64,000 nucleotides of DNA from Sutcliffiella horikoshii DSM 8719 (GCA_001648575.1 LQXN01000059.1:103618-167617), one strand, 5' to 3'. Numbered from the stretch's first letter, positions 35,411 to 45,342 are shown. Numbers and translations: made by a program. The notes: a model not told the origin generated them from the sequence alone.

Positions 35411-36046
35411 ATGAAAGAAAATATCTTGGTTTGCGTAAGCAATCCAAAACATGTGGAAAAGTTGATCCAACGGGGAAAGATCATTGCGGAAACATTTGGA
35501 GGAGACTGCTTTGTTTTGTTTGTCTACACAATTCCTTATGACGATTTGGATCTCAATCAAATCCGTACTAAGCAATTCTTCAAAAGCCAGGCTGCAAAAT
35601 ATGATGTGCCGATGCTGATTGAATATTCCAAGGGCAAAAAAGTTTCGGCTATCATTGCCGAAACATCTATTAAGCATGGAATCACACAAATCATTCTGGG
35701 TCAGCCCATTCAAAGTAAGTTGGAAATGTTTGTTAAGCATGCCTTAATCAATGAAATTTTCATAAAGGTTAAGGGCGTTGATATTCATGTCGTAGAAGTC
35801 GGACGTGAAAACATCCCGCAGCCGGAAGCTTATGACCGTGGACTGCACGCCCACTTGGTACCCAAAAACAACGAATATGAGCTCGCTTTCGATACTCCTT
35901 GTGAGAATGCCATAAAAGGAGTATTCTTCAAGCAGTCTTCCACCGATTTTCTGAATGGTTTTTTCGTCATTCATCAAGGAGAGGAACATAAGGTTCTGAA
36001 AGTGAAAGATGGAGTGGTGGAATATGAAGCGCTCTCCTCAACATGA
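35411..36046 (+). CDS. Stand-alone KdpD-like universal stress domain protein
   Basis: The 211-residue cytoplasmic protein starts ENILVCVSNPKHVEKLIQRG and contains ISAIIAETSIKHGITQIILG-like Usp features, as in the Usp domain of KdpD sensor kinases, but has no kinase domain. The C-terminal 70 residues form a separate domain rich in charged and aromatic residues. The ATG at 35411 follows AAAGGGGGATC. In KdpD this domain binds c-di-AMP in some Firmicutes, so a link to K+ signalling is possible but unproven. Confidence 0.75.
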   Translation: MKENILVCVSNPKHVEKLIQRGKIIAETFGGDCFVLFVYTIPYDDLDLNQIRTKQFFKSQAAKYDVPMLIEYSKGKKVSAIIAETSIKHGITQIILGQPIQSKLEMFVKHALINEIFIKVKGVDIHVVEVGRENIPQPEAYDRGLHAHLVPKNNEYELAFDTPCENAIKGVFFKQSSTDFLNGFFVIHQGEEHKVLKVKDGVVEYEALSST

Positions 36047-36102
36047 TCACGCCTTCACACGCCTAGGTCTTGGTGTCTTTCCATTAACAAGGAAGAATAT
36101 CG

Positions 36103-36135
36103 AAAAAAAAGCGATGGGTTTTCCCATCGCTTTTT
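36103..36135. terminator. Bidirectional terminator after fruA
   Basis: GCGATGGG-TTTT-CCCATCGC is flanked by runs of A and T between the convergent Usp-like and fruA genes. Confidence 0.85.
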
Positions 36136-36143
36136 CACTAAAA

Positions 36144-38012
36144 TCAGACAGCTACTCTCTTCTTCAGCAAACCGACCATCACTGCTGTCACAATGGCTCC
36201 AATCAAAATAGCCAACACATACATGAAAATACCGCCGGTCACAATCGGAATAACAAAGATACCACCATGTGGCGCCGGAAGGCCAATACCAAATAACATG
36301 GCAAGCGCACCGGCAACTGCTGAACCTACGACTGCAGAAGGTATGACGCGTAACGGATCTGCTGCAGCAAACGGAATGGCACCTTCTGTAATAAAGGAAG
36401 CTCCCATGATATAACAAGTTTTTCCTGCTTCTCGCTCTTGCTTGTTGAACTTATTCTTGAAAATAGTAGTAGCGATCGCCAATCCAAGAGGCGGTACCAT
36501 ACCTGCTGCCATGATAGCTGCATGAGGTGCATAGTTTCCTGCATCAATCATTGCAATACCGAAAGTGAATGCCGCTTTGTTGATTGGCCCACCCATGTCT
36601 ATGGCCATCATCGCACCTAAAATAATCCCTAAAACCACCAGATTCCCTGAGCCTAAACCACCCAGCCAAGAGGTCAATCCCTGATTAAACGCTTTAAGTG
36701 GAGTCACCAGTTGCAGCATGATCATTCCTGTAAAAAAGATACCGAACAGTGGATAAAGCAGGACTGGCTTTATGCCTTCAAGTGATGCCGGCAATCGACT
36801 AAATAATATCTTCAAACCCACTACCAGATATCCCGCAAGGAAACCGGCGATCAAACCACCTAAGAAACCAGCTTCACCAGTAAAAGCAATCAATCCACCG
36901 ACCATCCCTGCTGCAAATCCAGGTCGATCGGCGATACTCATGGCAATGAATCCGGCCAGGACAGGTATCATTAGATAAAAGGCATTCCCACCACCAATTG
37001 TGTTAAGGGCCTCTGCAAACCAATGATAACTTGGATCATTCGGATCGGCTGAATTGATCCCAAACATGAAGGATATTGCAATCAGTATTCCACCACCCAC
37101 AACAAACGGCAGCATATTGGAAACACCGCTCATCAGGTGCTTATAGAAACCTGATCGTCCCTTTCTCCCTTCTGAACTTGAGCTGCCTGATCCCTTGTAT
37201 GTTTCCCCTTCTCCACGGCCTGCCTTTGTCAAAAGCTCCTCAGGCTTGCGGATTGCTTGGGCAACAGGCACCTGAATGATTTTTTTGCCATTAAAACGTT
37301 CCATTTCTACCTGCTTGTCGGCAGCGACGATAATTCCAGACGCATTTTCAATCTCTTCTTGGGTCAGTTGGTTTTTGACCCCACTTGAGCCATTCGTCTC
37401 CACCTTTAATTCTAAACCTAATTCCTTTGCCTTTTGCTTTAAAGCATCCGCAGCCATGTAGGTGTGTGCAATTCCAGTGGGACAGGCAGTGACAGCAAGA
37501 ATCAATCCTTGGTTATCTGGAGTAGAAGCTGCTTCCACTTCTTCCTCTTCAAACAATTCCTTTTCCTTACTATCTATTAATTTGATGATTTCTTCCTTTG
37601 TAGAAGCATCTAATAGGGATTTGCGGAATACAGTATCCATCAACATCGAAGATAAACGGGATAAAGTTTCCAAGTGTTCGTTATTGGCCCCTTCACTAGC
37701 TGCAATCATGAAAAACAGCTGGCTTGGCTGACCATCCAAAGACTCATAATCAATTCCATCCTTTGCCAAACCAAAGGCAATCGCAGGAGTTTTCACCGCA
37801 TTCGTTTTCGCATGGGGAATCGCTATTCCTTCACCGATCCCGGTCGTACTCTGTGCCTCCCTCGCAAGGATCGCTTCTTCATACTTCTGTTTGTCTGCAA
37901 GCTTTCCGGCACGATCCAGTGAATCAATCAATTCCTTAATGACATCCGATTTGTTACTTGCTCTCAATTGGAGTGTAACGGTTTCTTTCGTCAGTAAATC
38001 TGTAATTTTCAT
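36144..38012 (-). CDS. fruA: PTS fructose transporter EIIABC
   Basis: The 622-residue phosphotransferase permease imports fructose as fructose 1-phosphate. Domain order is EIIA (1-145, phospho-His67 in IAIPHAKT), EIIB (168-265, phospho-Cys177 in VTACPTGIAHT), then a membrane EIIC domain (about 290-620). It is the last gene of the fruR-fruK-fruA operon, 14 bases after fruK, with AAAGGGGGAAAAG upstream. This ABC order with a fused EIIA is the standard Bacillus FruA. Confidence 0.97.
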   Translation of the reverse strand: MKITDLLTKETVTLQLRASNKSDVIKELIDSLDRAGKLADKQKYEEAILAREAQSTTGIGEGIAIPHAKTNAVKTPAIAFGLAKDGIDYESLDGQPSQLFFMIAASEGANNEHLETLSRLSSMLMDTVFRKSLLDASTKEEIIKLIDSKEKELFEEEEVEAASTPDNQGLILAVTACPTGIAHTYMAADALKQKAKELGLELKVETNGSSGVKNQLTQEEIENASGIIVAADKQVEMERFNGKKIIQVPVAQAIRKPEELLTKAGRGEGETYKGSGSSSSEGRKGRSGFYKHLMSGVSNMLPFVVGGGILIAISFMFGINSADPNDPSYHWFAEALNTIGGGNAFYLMIPVLAGFIAMSIADRPGFAAGMVGGLIAFTGEAGFLGGLIAGFLAGYLVVGLKILFSRLPASLEGIKPVLLYPLFGIFFTGMIMLQLVTPLKAFNQGLTSWLGGLGSGNLVVLGIILGAMMAIDMGGPINKAAFTFGIAMIDAGNYAPHAAIMAAGMVPPLGLAIATTIFKNKFNKQEREAGKTCYIMGASFITEGAIPFAAADPLRVIPSAVVGSAVAGALAMLFGIGLPAPHGGIFVIPIVTGGIFMYVLAILIGAIVTAVMVGLLKKRVAV

Positions 38013-38026
38013 TGTCTTTTCCCCCT

Positions 38027-38938
38027 TTATAACTTTTCTATTTGCACTTGATTTATCAGCCTATAAACATCTGCTTTTTGACATAGGTCATCAGAGAATG
38101 CCGTGGCGCTTCCGGATGCAATACCCAAACGCAACGCTTCTTCACTCTTATTTGATTTTTCATACCCAGCCAGGAAACCTGCGACAAGAGAATCCCCCGC
38201 ACCTACGGAATTCTTAACTTGCCCTCGGGGAGCCTTTGCCAAGTAAACTCCAGAACCTGTGTAAAGTATTGCTCCTTCCCCAGCCATGGATACTACTACA
38301 TTTTGGACACCTTGCTCATGAATCTTCCCAGCGTAATGGATGGCTTCTTCTTGCGATTCAATGGGGACGCCAAATAGATCTCCAAGTTCATGGTGGTTAG
38401 GTTTAATGAAAAAAGGTTTGTACACTAGAAGTGACTTTAATGTTTGCCCCCCAGTATCCAGAACTACTTTTGCTTCATGCTGACGACACTTTTGAATAAG
38501 CGTTTCATAAATTTCAGGTGGCACTGTTCCCGGGATGCTTCCGGCCAGAACGACAATATCTTCACTTGTCAGCTGATTGAGCTGTTGAAGCAATCGTTTA
38601 ACCCCATCTTCATCAACTATTGGCCCGGTGCCGTTGATTTCGGTTTCCATCTCCGCTTTCAGTTTTACATTGATCCGAGAATGACCTTCGACTTCCAGAA
38701 GCCTAACCGCGACTTGGTCCTCTATCAACTTCTCTTTTATAAAATTACCGGTAAACCCTGCGGCATAGCCAAGTACCATCGTATCTGCACCTAGCCTTTT
38801 TAGAACCCTTGAAACATTGATTCCTTTCCCACCAGGGTAATAATTTGTCTTGGAGGCTCTATTGATAGTGCCTTCTTCAAATGATTCCACTTCTATTACA
38901 TAATCTATCGAAGGATTTAATGTAATTGTATATATCAT
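38027..38938 (-). CDS. fruK: 1-phosphofructokinase
   Basis: The 303-residue PfkB-family kinase phosphorylates fructose 1-phosphate to fructose 1,6-bisphosphate. Signatures are the N-terminal PGGKGINVSRVLKRLG (about residues 36-51) and the C-terminal GAGDSLVAGFLAGY anion-hole/catalytic Asp motif. It starts four bases after the fruR stop with GAGGTGTAA serving as ribosome site, indicating coupling within the operon. Confidence 0.96.
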   Translation of the reverse strand: MIYTITLNPSIDYVIEVESFEEGTINRASKTNYYPGGKGINVSRVLKRLGADTMVLGYAAGFTGNFIKEKLIEDQVAVRLLEVEGHSRINVKLKAEMETEINGTGPIVDEDGVKRLLQQLNQLTSEDIVVLAGSIPGTVPPEIYETLIQKCRQHEAKVVLDTGGQTLKSLLVYKPFFIKPNHHELGDLFGVPIESQEEAIHYAGKIHEQGVQNVVVSMAGEGAILYTGSGVYLAKAPRGQVKNSVGAGDSLVAGFLAGYEKSNKSEEALRLGIASGSATAFSDDLCQKADVYRLINQVQIEKL

Positions 38939-38942
38939 GAAT

Positions 38943-39689
38943 TTACACCTCTATCACTGTTGTTATATCTCTATAGGCTGCTGCAATTTCTTCTTCACAT
39001 TGGTTGGTTATGATCGTTCCTGATTGAAGAGGGGCGATCTTTGCAAAGGTCACTTCATTGATTTTGGAAGAATCGGCGAGAATGAATGACTCATTGGCAA
39101 GTTTAATGGCTAATTTCTTTACATTGGCCTCTTCAGGATCGGGAGTGGTATAACCGCTCTTATGATGAACACCGTTTGCTCCAATGAATGCTTTATCAAA
39201 ATTGTATTCCAACAAAGATTGAATAGCTTTGCTTCCAATGATGGCACCCGTTTTATTTTTCATGAAGCCTCCCACAATATAGGTGGCGAGTCCCTTTTCC
39301 ATCAAGGATTGAATATGAGCAAATCCATTGGTTACAACGGTTATCTGTTTGTTCTCAAGATAAGGAATCATTTGAAATGTAGTGGTACCCGCATCCAGGA
39401 AGATACAATCACCATCATTGACAAGGTCCGCTGCCATCTTGGCTATCCTTTTCTTTTCAGCCAAATATACGGAAGCCTTCTCCAGTATGCTTGGTTCCTT
39501 CCCCTTTTGATGGATTCTTGCAGCTCCCCCGTGTACACGTTTCAATTTATTCATTTCTTCCAGCTGACTGAGATCTCTTCGGATTGTTGATTCTGATGCC
39601 CCCGTAACATCGACAAAGTCCTGTAGTTTTACTACATCATTCTTTTGGACTAACTCAAGTATTATTTGCTGTCGTTCTGGTGTTAACAC
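38943..39689 (-). CDS. fruR: DeoR-family fructose operon repressor
   Basis: The 248-residue regulator has an N-terminal winged helix (LTPERQQIILELVQKNDVV to ASESTIRRDLSQLEEMNKL) and a C-terminal sugar-phosphate sensor domain (IFLDAGTTTFQMIPYL). It is expected to release DNA on binding fructose 1-phosphate. The GTG at 39689 after AAAAGGTGATT gives a standard DeoR start (LTPERQQ); another GTG three codons upstream lies in the ribosome site. Repeated ATTGATT motifs upstream are the likely operators. Confidence 0.94.
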   Translation of the reverse strand: MLTPERQQIILELVQKNDVVKLQDFVDVTGASESTIRRDLSQLEEMNKLKRVHGGAARIHQKGKEPSILEKASVYLAEKKRIAKMAADLVNDGDCIFLDAGTTTFQMIPYLENKQITVVTNGFAHIQSLMEKGLATYIVGGFMKNKTGAIIGSKAIQSLLEYNFDKAFIGANGVHHKSGYTTPDPEEANVKKLAIKLANESFILADSSKINEVTFAKIAPLQSGTIITNQCEEEIAAAYRDITTVIEV

Positions 39690-39728
39690 GGAAATCACCT
39701 TTTCCTTAGTTCGTTAGTATGTAGTTAT

Positions 39729-39757
39729 ATTGTAATGTAAGCTCTTTCAAAAATCAA
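39729..39757 (-). promoter_or_regulatory. fru operon promoter with cre-like site
   Basis: On the minus strand TTGATT and TACAAT are 17 bases apart. The spacer holds TGAAAGAGCTTACA (39736-39749), which matches the CcpA cre consensus TGNAANCGNTNNCA except at one central base. Confidence 0.6.
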
Positions 39758-39805
39758 TCAAAAACAATCAATAATAATCATAATCAATCAAATACATTCA
39801 TGATT
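39750..39805. promoter_or_regulatory. Cluster of direct repeats, probable FruR operators
   Basis: AATCAAT/CAATCAA motifs recur four to five times between 39752 and 39798 (AATCAATCA, ACAATCAATA, AATCATAATCAATC), overlapping the fru -35 region. Arrays of short direct repeats are usual operators of DeoR-family regulators. Confidence 0.5.
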
Positions 39806-39943
39806 TCTCTCTCAAAATCCCCACTATTTTTTTGGATCTATAATCAAGCAACTTTACAAACATTTGCTCGTATTAGTGTTATACTAGAAATAATATCAGG
39901 CAAATAAATTTGAATGATTGCTTATTACTTTAGAAATCAATAA

Positions 39944-40525
39944 ATGTATATAGAGGTGATACCCATTACTATTTCTTCAACCCAAAACCTAGAGAGTATA
40001 ACAATAGGCCATGTTTATTATTCTTATCACGATGAAGAGGTCTACCTGGAAAACCTGATGTCATTTGTATATGCGGGAATAAAAAATGGAGATAATGTAC
40101 TTATCATTGAGAGTATGAAAAATATACCAAAGATAAATGTTGAACTAGAAAAACATTTCAGTGACGAACAGAAAGCCAATATCAGAATAGTAAATAATTT
40201 TGATTACTATTTCGCAAGCGGGGACTTTAATACAAAGGCAATGCTAGCTCATTTTGCTAAAGATGCAATACTATTCAATAAGGAGAATGATTCAATTCGT
40301 ACATGGGCCAATGTGGAATGGGCTTCTGATGATCCAGACCCTGAACAGTTAAAACTCTATGAGTCAACCATTGACGATTTCGTACTTGACGAACAAATGT
40401 TATCAGTTTGTGCCTACGCCTATAATTCAATTACTCCTTTGTTAGACACAACATTAAAACAGTTACATAATTATGTAATGACCGATGACAGCTTTTCTGT
40501 TTCAAGCCTATATAAAAAAACATGA
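39944..40525 (+). CDS. MEDS-domain sensory protein
   Basis: The 193-residue cytosolic protein matches the MEDS (methanogen/methylotroph DcmR sensory) pattern: GHVYYSYHDEEVYLENLMSF, AGIKNGDNVLIIES, and a later WANVEWASDDPDPEQL segment. MEDS proteins lie in stress and sporulation signalling contexts. The only ATG (39944) has no ribosome site; a good GAGGTGAT at 39953-39960 points to an ATT at 39965 as an alternative start. The stop codon lies inside the terminator hairpin that flanks family A copy A8. Confidence 0.75.
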   Translation: MYIEVIPITISSTQNLESITIGHVYYSYHDEEVYLENLMSFVYAGIKNGDNVLIIESMKNIPKINVELEKHFSDEQKANIRIVNNFDYYFASGDFNTKAMLAHFAKDAILFNKENDSIRTWANVEWASDDPDPEQLKLYESTIDDFVLDEQMLSVCAYAYNSITPLLDTTLKQLHNYVMTDDSFSVSSLYKKT

Positions 40526-40543
40526 GGGCAAACACCCTCATGT

Positions 40544-40754
40544 CAGTGTGTAGACAAAGCTCAAATTTGATAGAAAACCTTAGTTGATCGTAGTGGAAGG
40601 CGCGCAGACTCCCGCGGGAGGAAGGGACATGTAAGACCCCGCAGGCGTAGCCGAGGAGGCTTACGGACCGCCCGCAGGAAAGCGAAGCGCCTGGAACGAA
40701 GATCAACCGTTCCAACAGATAACCTAACCTAATTTTTAGTTTGTCAACAGTCTG
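40544..40754 (+). repeat. Family A element, copy A8
   Basis: This 211-bp element is bounded by CAGTGTGTAGACAAAG and GTTTGTCAACAGTCTG. It sits between 24-bp hairpins ACATGAGGG-CAAAC-ACCCTCATGT-type at 40520-40543 and 40755-40778 (one C/T difference). The upstream hairpin contains the TGA stop of the MEDS gene; the downstream one carries the T-run. Confidence 0.92.
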
Positions 40755-40796
40755 ACATGAGGGTAAACACCCTCATGTTTTTTTTGATATTTAACT

Positions 40797-42212
40797 TTAT
40801 ATATACTTTCGGTGAACACTTTTCCCGTCATAAGTAAACAGTACATTTTTCGTCTCAATCACCGATTCCATATGGACTGGCCTGCCCCAAATTTGAAAGA
40901 TATAAGGCATCACTTTCTCCAGGTATTTAAGATCTAATTCGATCCCCTCAAACCAATGCTTCAAGTAAAGCTCCCCTGCCCGTAAATAATCTCCATCATT
41001 TACCGTTATATAAGGGAAACCACCGTTAACGCGCATGTTCACCAATTGATCGCGTACTTGTTCCCAAGCCTTGTCGACAATTTTATAATCTTTACCCTGC
41101 TTTTGAAAAAGGTACATATCCTCCCGCATGACAAGGTCTTTGTTCAAGTAGTTACGAAGGAAAGAAATGTCCGATTCCACTTCCCTCACCTCAAACATTT
41201 TCTCTCTTCCTGAGCCTGGCACCACTCCATCACGTTTCATCGCTTCTGTTGGGTTATTGTAACGTTCTTCGATATCTTCAAAAATCTTAATGCCAAGATA
41301 GTATGGATTGATGCTTGTTTTGGAAGGCTGCACAACACCTGCGTTCAATTTGGCATATTCCAATGCCTCATCGCTTGAGAGGTCCATTTCACGGAGAATC
41401 CTCTGATGCCAGTAGGAAGCCCAGCCTTCGTTCATGATTTTCGTTTCCATTTGGGGCCAAAAATAGAGCATTTCCTCTCGCATCATAGTCAGGATATCCC
41501 GCTGCCAATCCTCAAGCTCACTGCTGTATTGTTCAATAAAAAGAAGAATATCCTTTTCGGGTTGAGGAGGGAATTTCTTTTTTCGTTTCTTCGGCACCGC
41601 TTTTGGCTTATTACGGTTATCCAAATTCCATAAGTCATCGTATTGGCTTACTTTCTTCGGTGCTTCTTCCTCTTCCTCCATATCCTCCATACTCCATGCG
41701 AGCTTGGAACGAATGAGAGAAGGATCGATATGTTCCTGTATCGCAAGGACCGCATTCAAAAAGTCCTCTACTTCTTTTTTTCCATAATCGTGTTCATATT
41801 GTTTAATTCTTTCCGCTGTCGCCGCCATACTCTCCACCATATCCCTGTTGGTATTTTGGAACCGGCAATTATTCTTAAAGAAATCACAATGGGCAAGCAC
41901 ATGCGCAACAATCAGTTTATTCTGAATCAGTGAATTGGTATCTAGGAGAAAGGCGTAACAAGGATTCGAGTTAATTACCAATTCATATATCTTACTGAGT
42001 CCCAGATCATAGTGCAGTTTCATCTTGTGAAATTGTTTCCCAAAACTCCAATGGGAAAAGCGTGTCGGCATTCCATATGCTCCAAAAGTATAGATGATAT
42101 CAGCTGGACAAATTTCATAACGCATTGGATAAAAGTCCAGTCCAAAGCCTTTGGCAATCTCGGTAATTTCATCTATGGCATGGAATAAGGCCTTTTCATC
42201 ATTTGCTCTCAT
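40797..42212 (-). CDS. spoVR: Stage V sporulation protein R
   Basis: The 471-residue protein belongs to the SpoVR family, required for normal spore cortex formation in B. subtilis. Family features include the N-terminal [28 protein letters not shown] region, [12 protein letters not shown] (His/Cys/Asp), [12 protein letters not shown], and [15 protein letters not shown]. The ATG at 42212 has GGGAGGTAG upstream and gives the usual family length, although the frame is open 81 codons further upstream. Confidence 0.96.
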   Translation of the reverse strand: MRANDEKALFHAIDEITEIAKGFGLDFYPMRYEICPADIIYTFGAYGMPTRFSHWSFGKQFHKMKLHYDLGLSKIYELVINSNPCYAFLLDTNSLIQNKLIVAHVLAHCDFFKNNCRFQNTNRDMVESMAATAERIKQYEHDYGKKEVEDFLNAVLAIQEHIDPSLIRSKLAWSMEDMEEEEEAPKKVSQYDDLWNLDNRNKPKAVPKKRKKKFPPQPEKDILLFIEQYSSELEDWQRDILTMMREEMLYFWPQMETKIMNEGWASYWHQRILREMDLSSDEALEYAKLNAGVVQPSKTSINPYYLGIKIFEDIEERYNNPTEAMKRDGVVPGSGREKMFEVREVESDISFLRNYLNKDLVMREDMYLFQKQGKDYKIVDKAWEQVRDQLVNMRVNGGFPYITVNDGDYLRAGELYLKHWFEGIELDLKYLEKVMPYIFQIWGRPVHMESVIETKNVLFTYDGKSVHRKYI

Positions 42213-42369
42213 CAAAACTACCTCCCTTTTCCTCTTATCACAATGTATGAACAAGGTGACAATAACATGAGAAGGGATTGTTCCATTGCGGCATTTTTCT
42301 AAATACAAACCACCTGGCTTTGGCGCAATGTTATACTGAAGATAAGCGTTTATGAAGGAGAATACATAT

Positions 42370-43242
42370 ATGGAATTTTTATTATTTATACTATTAGGAT
42401 TTTCAATCAGTATGCTTTCCGGTTTTTTTGGGATAGGAGGCGGCCTTGTACTCACGCCTGTATTGCTTCTTATTGGTTACACACCTATTGAGGCGATTTC
42501 CACAAGTCTTCTTTATACCATCGGAACATCCATGGCCGGTGTGTATGCACACTTTAAAATGAAAAACATCCAATGGAAGGCAGCAATCATTATTGGAGCA
42601 AGTGGAGTACTTGCCACCCAGGTTGCCTACCCTGTGGTAAGCTGGCTTGAGTCAAATGGCTATGACTCCACTGTGGTTCCGATTCTGTATCTTGCCTTAC
42701 TTTCTTATTTTGCTTATAAAATGTTAAAGAAGGGTAAAGGGAATGATTCTGCAGTTGCTTATGATTCCTCTTCCAACAGACAAAGCTTCTGGAAGTTCAT
42801 TTTAATCGGCATCATCGCGGGGTTTCTTTCTACTACCTTAGGAGTTGGTGGCGGATTTATCATCGTCCCGTTATTGATCGCTTACTATGCTTTCTCTTCT
42901 AAACAGGCAGTAGCAACAAGCCTTGCAGGAGTCATTTTGATTGTAAGTGCAGGATTCATTACATATGCTGTAAACAATCCGATTAACTTTAAGGTGGGAT
43001 TGTTATTGATTGCCGGAGCCATCATTGGCGCTCAATTAGGCGCAAGGGCAACCTCATTCTTTAAGAACAGAAGTATTCAGAAATTATTGGGTTTCCTTTA
43101 TATCGTTACTGTGTTTAGTCTCATTTTAGAGATGGCGGAACTGTCTACATTCGGTTTGGTGGCTTTAGGATCTTATACCATATTCATTAACATCTTCTTG
43201 CTGACAAGACTTTTAAAGAAGAAAGTACAGCCATCCCAATAA
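42370..43242 (+). CDS. TSUP-family (TauE/SafE) transporter
   Basis: The 290-residue membrane protein has two homologous halves, each with the glycine-rich motif: [19 protein letters not shown] in the first and [19 protein letters not shown] in the second. The family exports sulfite, sulfoacetate or related anions. The ATG at 42370 follows GAAGGAGAA; an ATG six codons upstream overlaps that site. A perfect bidirectional terminator follows. Substrate not determinable. Confidence 0.9.
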   Translation: MEFLLFILLGFSISMLSGFFGIGGGLVLTPVLLLIGYTPIEAISTSLLYTIGTSMAGVYAHFKMKNIQWKAAIIIGASGVLATQVAYPVVSWLESNGYDSTVVPILYLALLSYFAYKMLKKGKGNDSAVAYDSSSNRQSFWKFILIGIIAGFLSTTLGVGGGFIIVPLLIAYYAFSSKQAVATSLAGVILIVSAGFITYAVNNPINFKVGLLLIAGAIIGAQLGARATSFFKNRSIQKLLGFLYIVTVFSLILEMAELSTFGLVALGSYTIFINIFLLTRLLKKKVQPSQ

Positions 43243-43244
43243 AC

Positions 43245-43293
43245 AAAAAAGTCCATCCTTTTAACAGAAAACCGTTAAAAGGATGGACTTTTT
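43245..43293. terminator. Bidirectional terminator (TSUP gene / mgtE)
   Basis: AAGTCCATCCTTTTAAC-AGAAAACC-GTTAAAAGGATGGACTT is a perfect 17-bp stem with A and T runs on its two sides. Confidence 0.9.
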
Positions 43294-43306
43294 ATATCTA
43301 CTAAAT

Positions 43307-44668
43307 TTATGGAGCCAAATAGGAGAGAAATGCTGTTGCAATTCCAAAATAAATTAATAAAGAGAGTATATCATTCACTGTTGTAATCAGTGGACCTGAG
43401 GCGATTGCCGGGTCAACGTTCAATTTATAAAGGATTAACGGGATTATAGTACCTGCAAGGGTTCCGATGATAAGTGTGAAAAATAAGGAACCCCCTACAA
43501 CCAGACCTAAAATCAGATCGCCCCGCCATACAAACGCAATGATTGCAATTAGTATAGCGCACGTAATACCTATTATAATCCCTACACCTAATTCCCGGAG
43601 AACCACCTTTGTAACCAGCTTCTTATCTAAATCTCGGGAAATGAGACCACGAACGATCACTGCAAGTGACTGCGTCCCAGTGTTACCGGTCATACCCGCA
43701 ATCATCGGCATAAAGAATGCCAGCGCCACTACCGTTCCCAGGGTATCTTCAAATCCGCTTATAATACTACCTGATATAAGTCCAATAAATAATAATAAGA
43801 TCAACCAAGGCAATCGTCTCGCAGAAGCCACAAGGGCAGGTGTATCAAAGTCAATATCTTTACCGGATGCAGACAGTCTTTCAATATCCTCATTAGCTTC
43901 TTGAATTACGACGTCAATGACATCATCGACCGTAATGATACCAATTAATGTTTTCTCATCGTCTACAACAGGTACGGCCAAGAAGTCATACCGTTCAATG
44001 ATACTTGCTACTTCTTCTTGGTCTGTATCAACATGAACGGAAATGACCCTTGAAAACATTATTTCCAGTATCTTTTCATGGGCGTCTGCCAATATAAGAT
44101 CACGATAGGAGACAACGCCCACAAGCCTTTTCTCTTCGTCAATGACATATAAATAGTTGATGGTCTCAGCCAATTCCGCAAATGATTTAAGCTTATCGAC
44201 CACTTCCCTGACTGTGTATTCCTGTGGGATCCAAACGTAACGGTTTGTCATCAATCGACCGGCCGTTTCCGCTTCATATTTCATTAAGTCCTGTACGGCG
44301 GTGGATTCTGCTTTGTTCATTTTTGCTAGAAATCTGTTTTTAACCTCAGGATCCATTTCATCGAATAATGAGGCTAAGTCATCATTATCCATCCGGTCCA
44401 TGACTTTTGCAGATTTTTCGACACCGATCTTTTGAAGTACTTCCAATTGTAGCTCCTGATTCAACTCTTGAATCAACGCCGTTAACTGCTCAATTGTCAG
44501 GTATGTCAGAAACCTTACCTTATGTTTTTCAGGAAGTTGTTGATAAATGACCCCCGTATCATAAGGTTGTAATTCTTCAATAATATCTTGAAATGCCTTT
44601 CTTTTTCCTTCTTTTAAGAAATTTATGATGTTTAGGATGATTTGATCCTCTGTCATGTTCTTCACCAT
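43307..44668 (-). CDS. mgtE: Magnesium transporter MgtE
   Basis: The 453-residue Mg2+ channel has an N-terminal acidic superhelical domain (about 5-130), two CBS domains (about 135-255, VGVVSYRDLI and IGIITVDDVIDVV) and a C-terminal membrane domain with five helices (about 285-450; PMIAGMTGNTGTQSLAV is the conserved pore region). It imports Mg2+ and is gated by cytosolic Mg2+. An M-box riboswitch with terminator precedes it. The ATG follows GAGGAGGCAG. Confidence 0.96.
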   Translation of the reverse strand: MVKNMTEDQIILNIINFLKEGKRKAFQDIIEELQPYDTGVIYQQLPEKHKVRFLTYLTIEQLTALIQELNQELQLEVLQKIGVEKSAKVMDRMDNDDLASLFDEMDPEVKNRFLAKMNKAESTAVQDLMKYEAETAGRLMTNRYVWIPQEYTVREVVDKLKSFAELAETINYLYVIDEEKRLVGVVSYRDLILADAHEKILEIMFSRVISVHVDTDQEEVASIIERYDFLAVPVVDDEKTLIGIITVDDVIDVVIQEANEDIERLSASGKDIDFDTPALVASARRLPWLILLLFIGLISGSIISGFEDTLGTVVALAFFMPMIAGMTGNTGTQSLAVIVRGLISRDLDKKLVTKVVLRELGVGIIIGITCAILIAIIAFVWRGDLILGLVVGGSLFFTLIIGTLAGTIIPLILYKLNVDPAIASGPLITTVNDILSLLIYFGIATAFLSYLAP

Positions 44669-44888
44669 GAGCTCTGCCTCCTCTACTTCCTAAGGAGTAC
44701 AAGGATTCACACCGATATTTTACCAATGGGCGGTAACAAAAATGATATGTATTCACTTGTACTTCTTATAAAATTCGTCCTCGGACTTGGACTACTATCC
44801 ATTTTCGTTACCACCACCTTGAAATATATTTTATTGATTTGTATTACTTCTTTAGGGGATTCATAAGGTTTTTCTCAGTTATGCAACT

Positions 44889-44924
44889 AAAAAAAGCACC
44901 TGTCATCCAAACAAATGAAGGCGC
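44889..44924 (-). terminator. M-box expression-platform terminator
   Basis: On the minus strand GCGCCT and AGGTGC close a hairpin containing CAT/ATG pairs, followed by seven T. High Mg2+ should favour this terminator and stop mgtE transcription. Confidence 0.85.
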
Positions 44925-44952
44925 ATAAAGGCATGGTTGATCCTTATGATTT

Positions 44953-45114
44953 CCCTCATTCGTAGAGCTTTAGCACTGTATGGCATAGGAAAATTCCAGC
45001 TGCATTAAATACCACCTTATCTCGATGGTCTCTGTTGACCCATTGGCGTCTTTGGACGTTTCTGGGCAGCAGCATATCTCCACACAGGAGCCTCACCTAA
45101 CGAAGGTAAATGAG
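44953..45114 (-). promoter_or_regulatory. M-box magnesium riboswitch (ykoK leader)
   Basis: The minus strand closely matches the B. subtilis M-box: CTTCGTTAGGTGAGGCTCCT, GGAGATATGCTGCTGCCC, CCAAAGACGCCAATGGGTCA, TAAGGTGGTATTTAATGCAG, CCTATGCCATACAGTGCTAA and AGCTCTACGAATG. It controls mgtE. Confidence 0.97.
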
Positions 45115-45135
45115 TTTATTCTTATCACAATTACT

Positions 45136-45165
45136 ACTCTACAAGGGGAAAACGGACTGTGTCAA
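45136..45165 (-). promoter_or_regulatory. mgtE promoter
   Basis: A perfect TTGACA and TAGAGT (18-base spacer) on the minus strand lie about 20 bases upstream of the M-box. Confidence 0.65.
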
Positions 45166-45231
45166 CCTTTTTCAGCTACTCTTTTTCTCTTTAATGACAA
45201 TAATTTTCAAGCTATTTATTTCACGTTGCAA

Positions 45232-45244
45232 TGTAAGCGTTACA
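45232..45244. promoter_or_regulatory. Perfect palindrome TGTAAGCGTTACA
   Basis: A 13-bp perfect inverted repeat (TGTAA-GCG-TTACA) lies about 70 bases upstream of the mgtE -35 box, between mgtE and the M14 peptidase gene. It resembles a LacI/GntR-type operator, but no cognate regulator is in the window. Confidence 0.3.
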
Positions 45245-45342
45245 ACATGATTTATAAATCATTATATACGTAGGTTTCTCTGTAAAATACCCTTATCATC
45301 AACAATACAAACTTCTTCACTCTTTATAATGCCTTCATAAAG

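Noticed and set aside
42213..42455. 81-codon N-terminal extension of spoVR
   Set aside because: No homology-like features or ribosome site; the ATG at 42212 follows GGGAGGTAG and gives the usual SpoVR length.
44642..44866. Plus-strand hydrophobic frame MGGNKNDMYSLVLL... in the mgtE leader
   Set aside because: No ribosome site, and it lies antisense to the 5' leader between the M-box terminator and mgtE.
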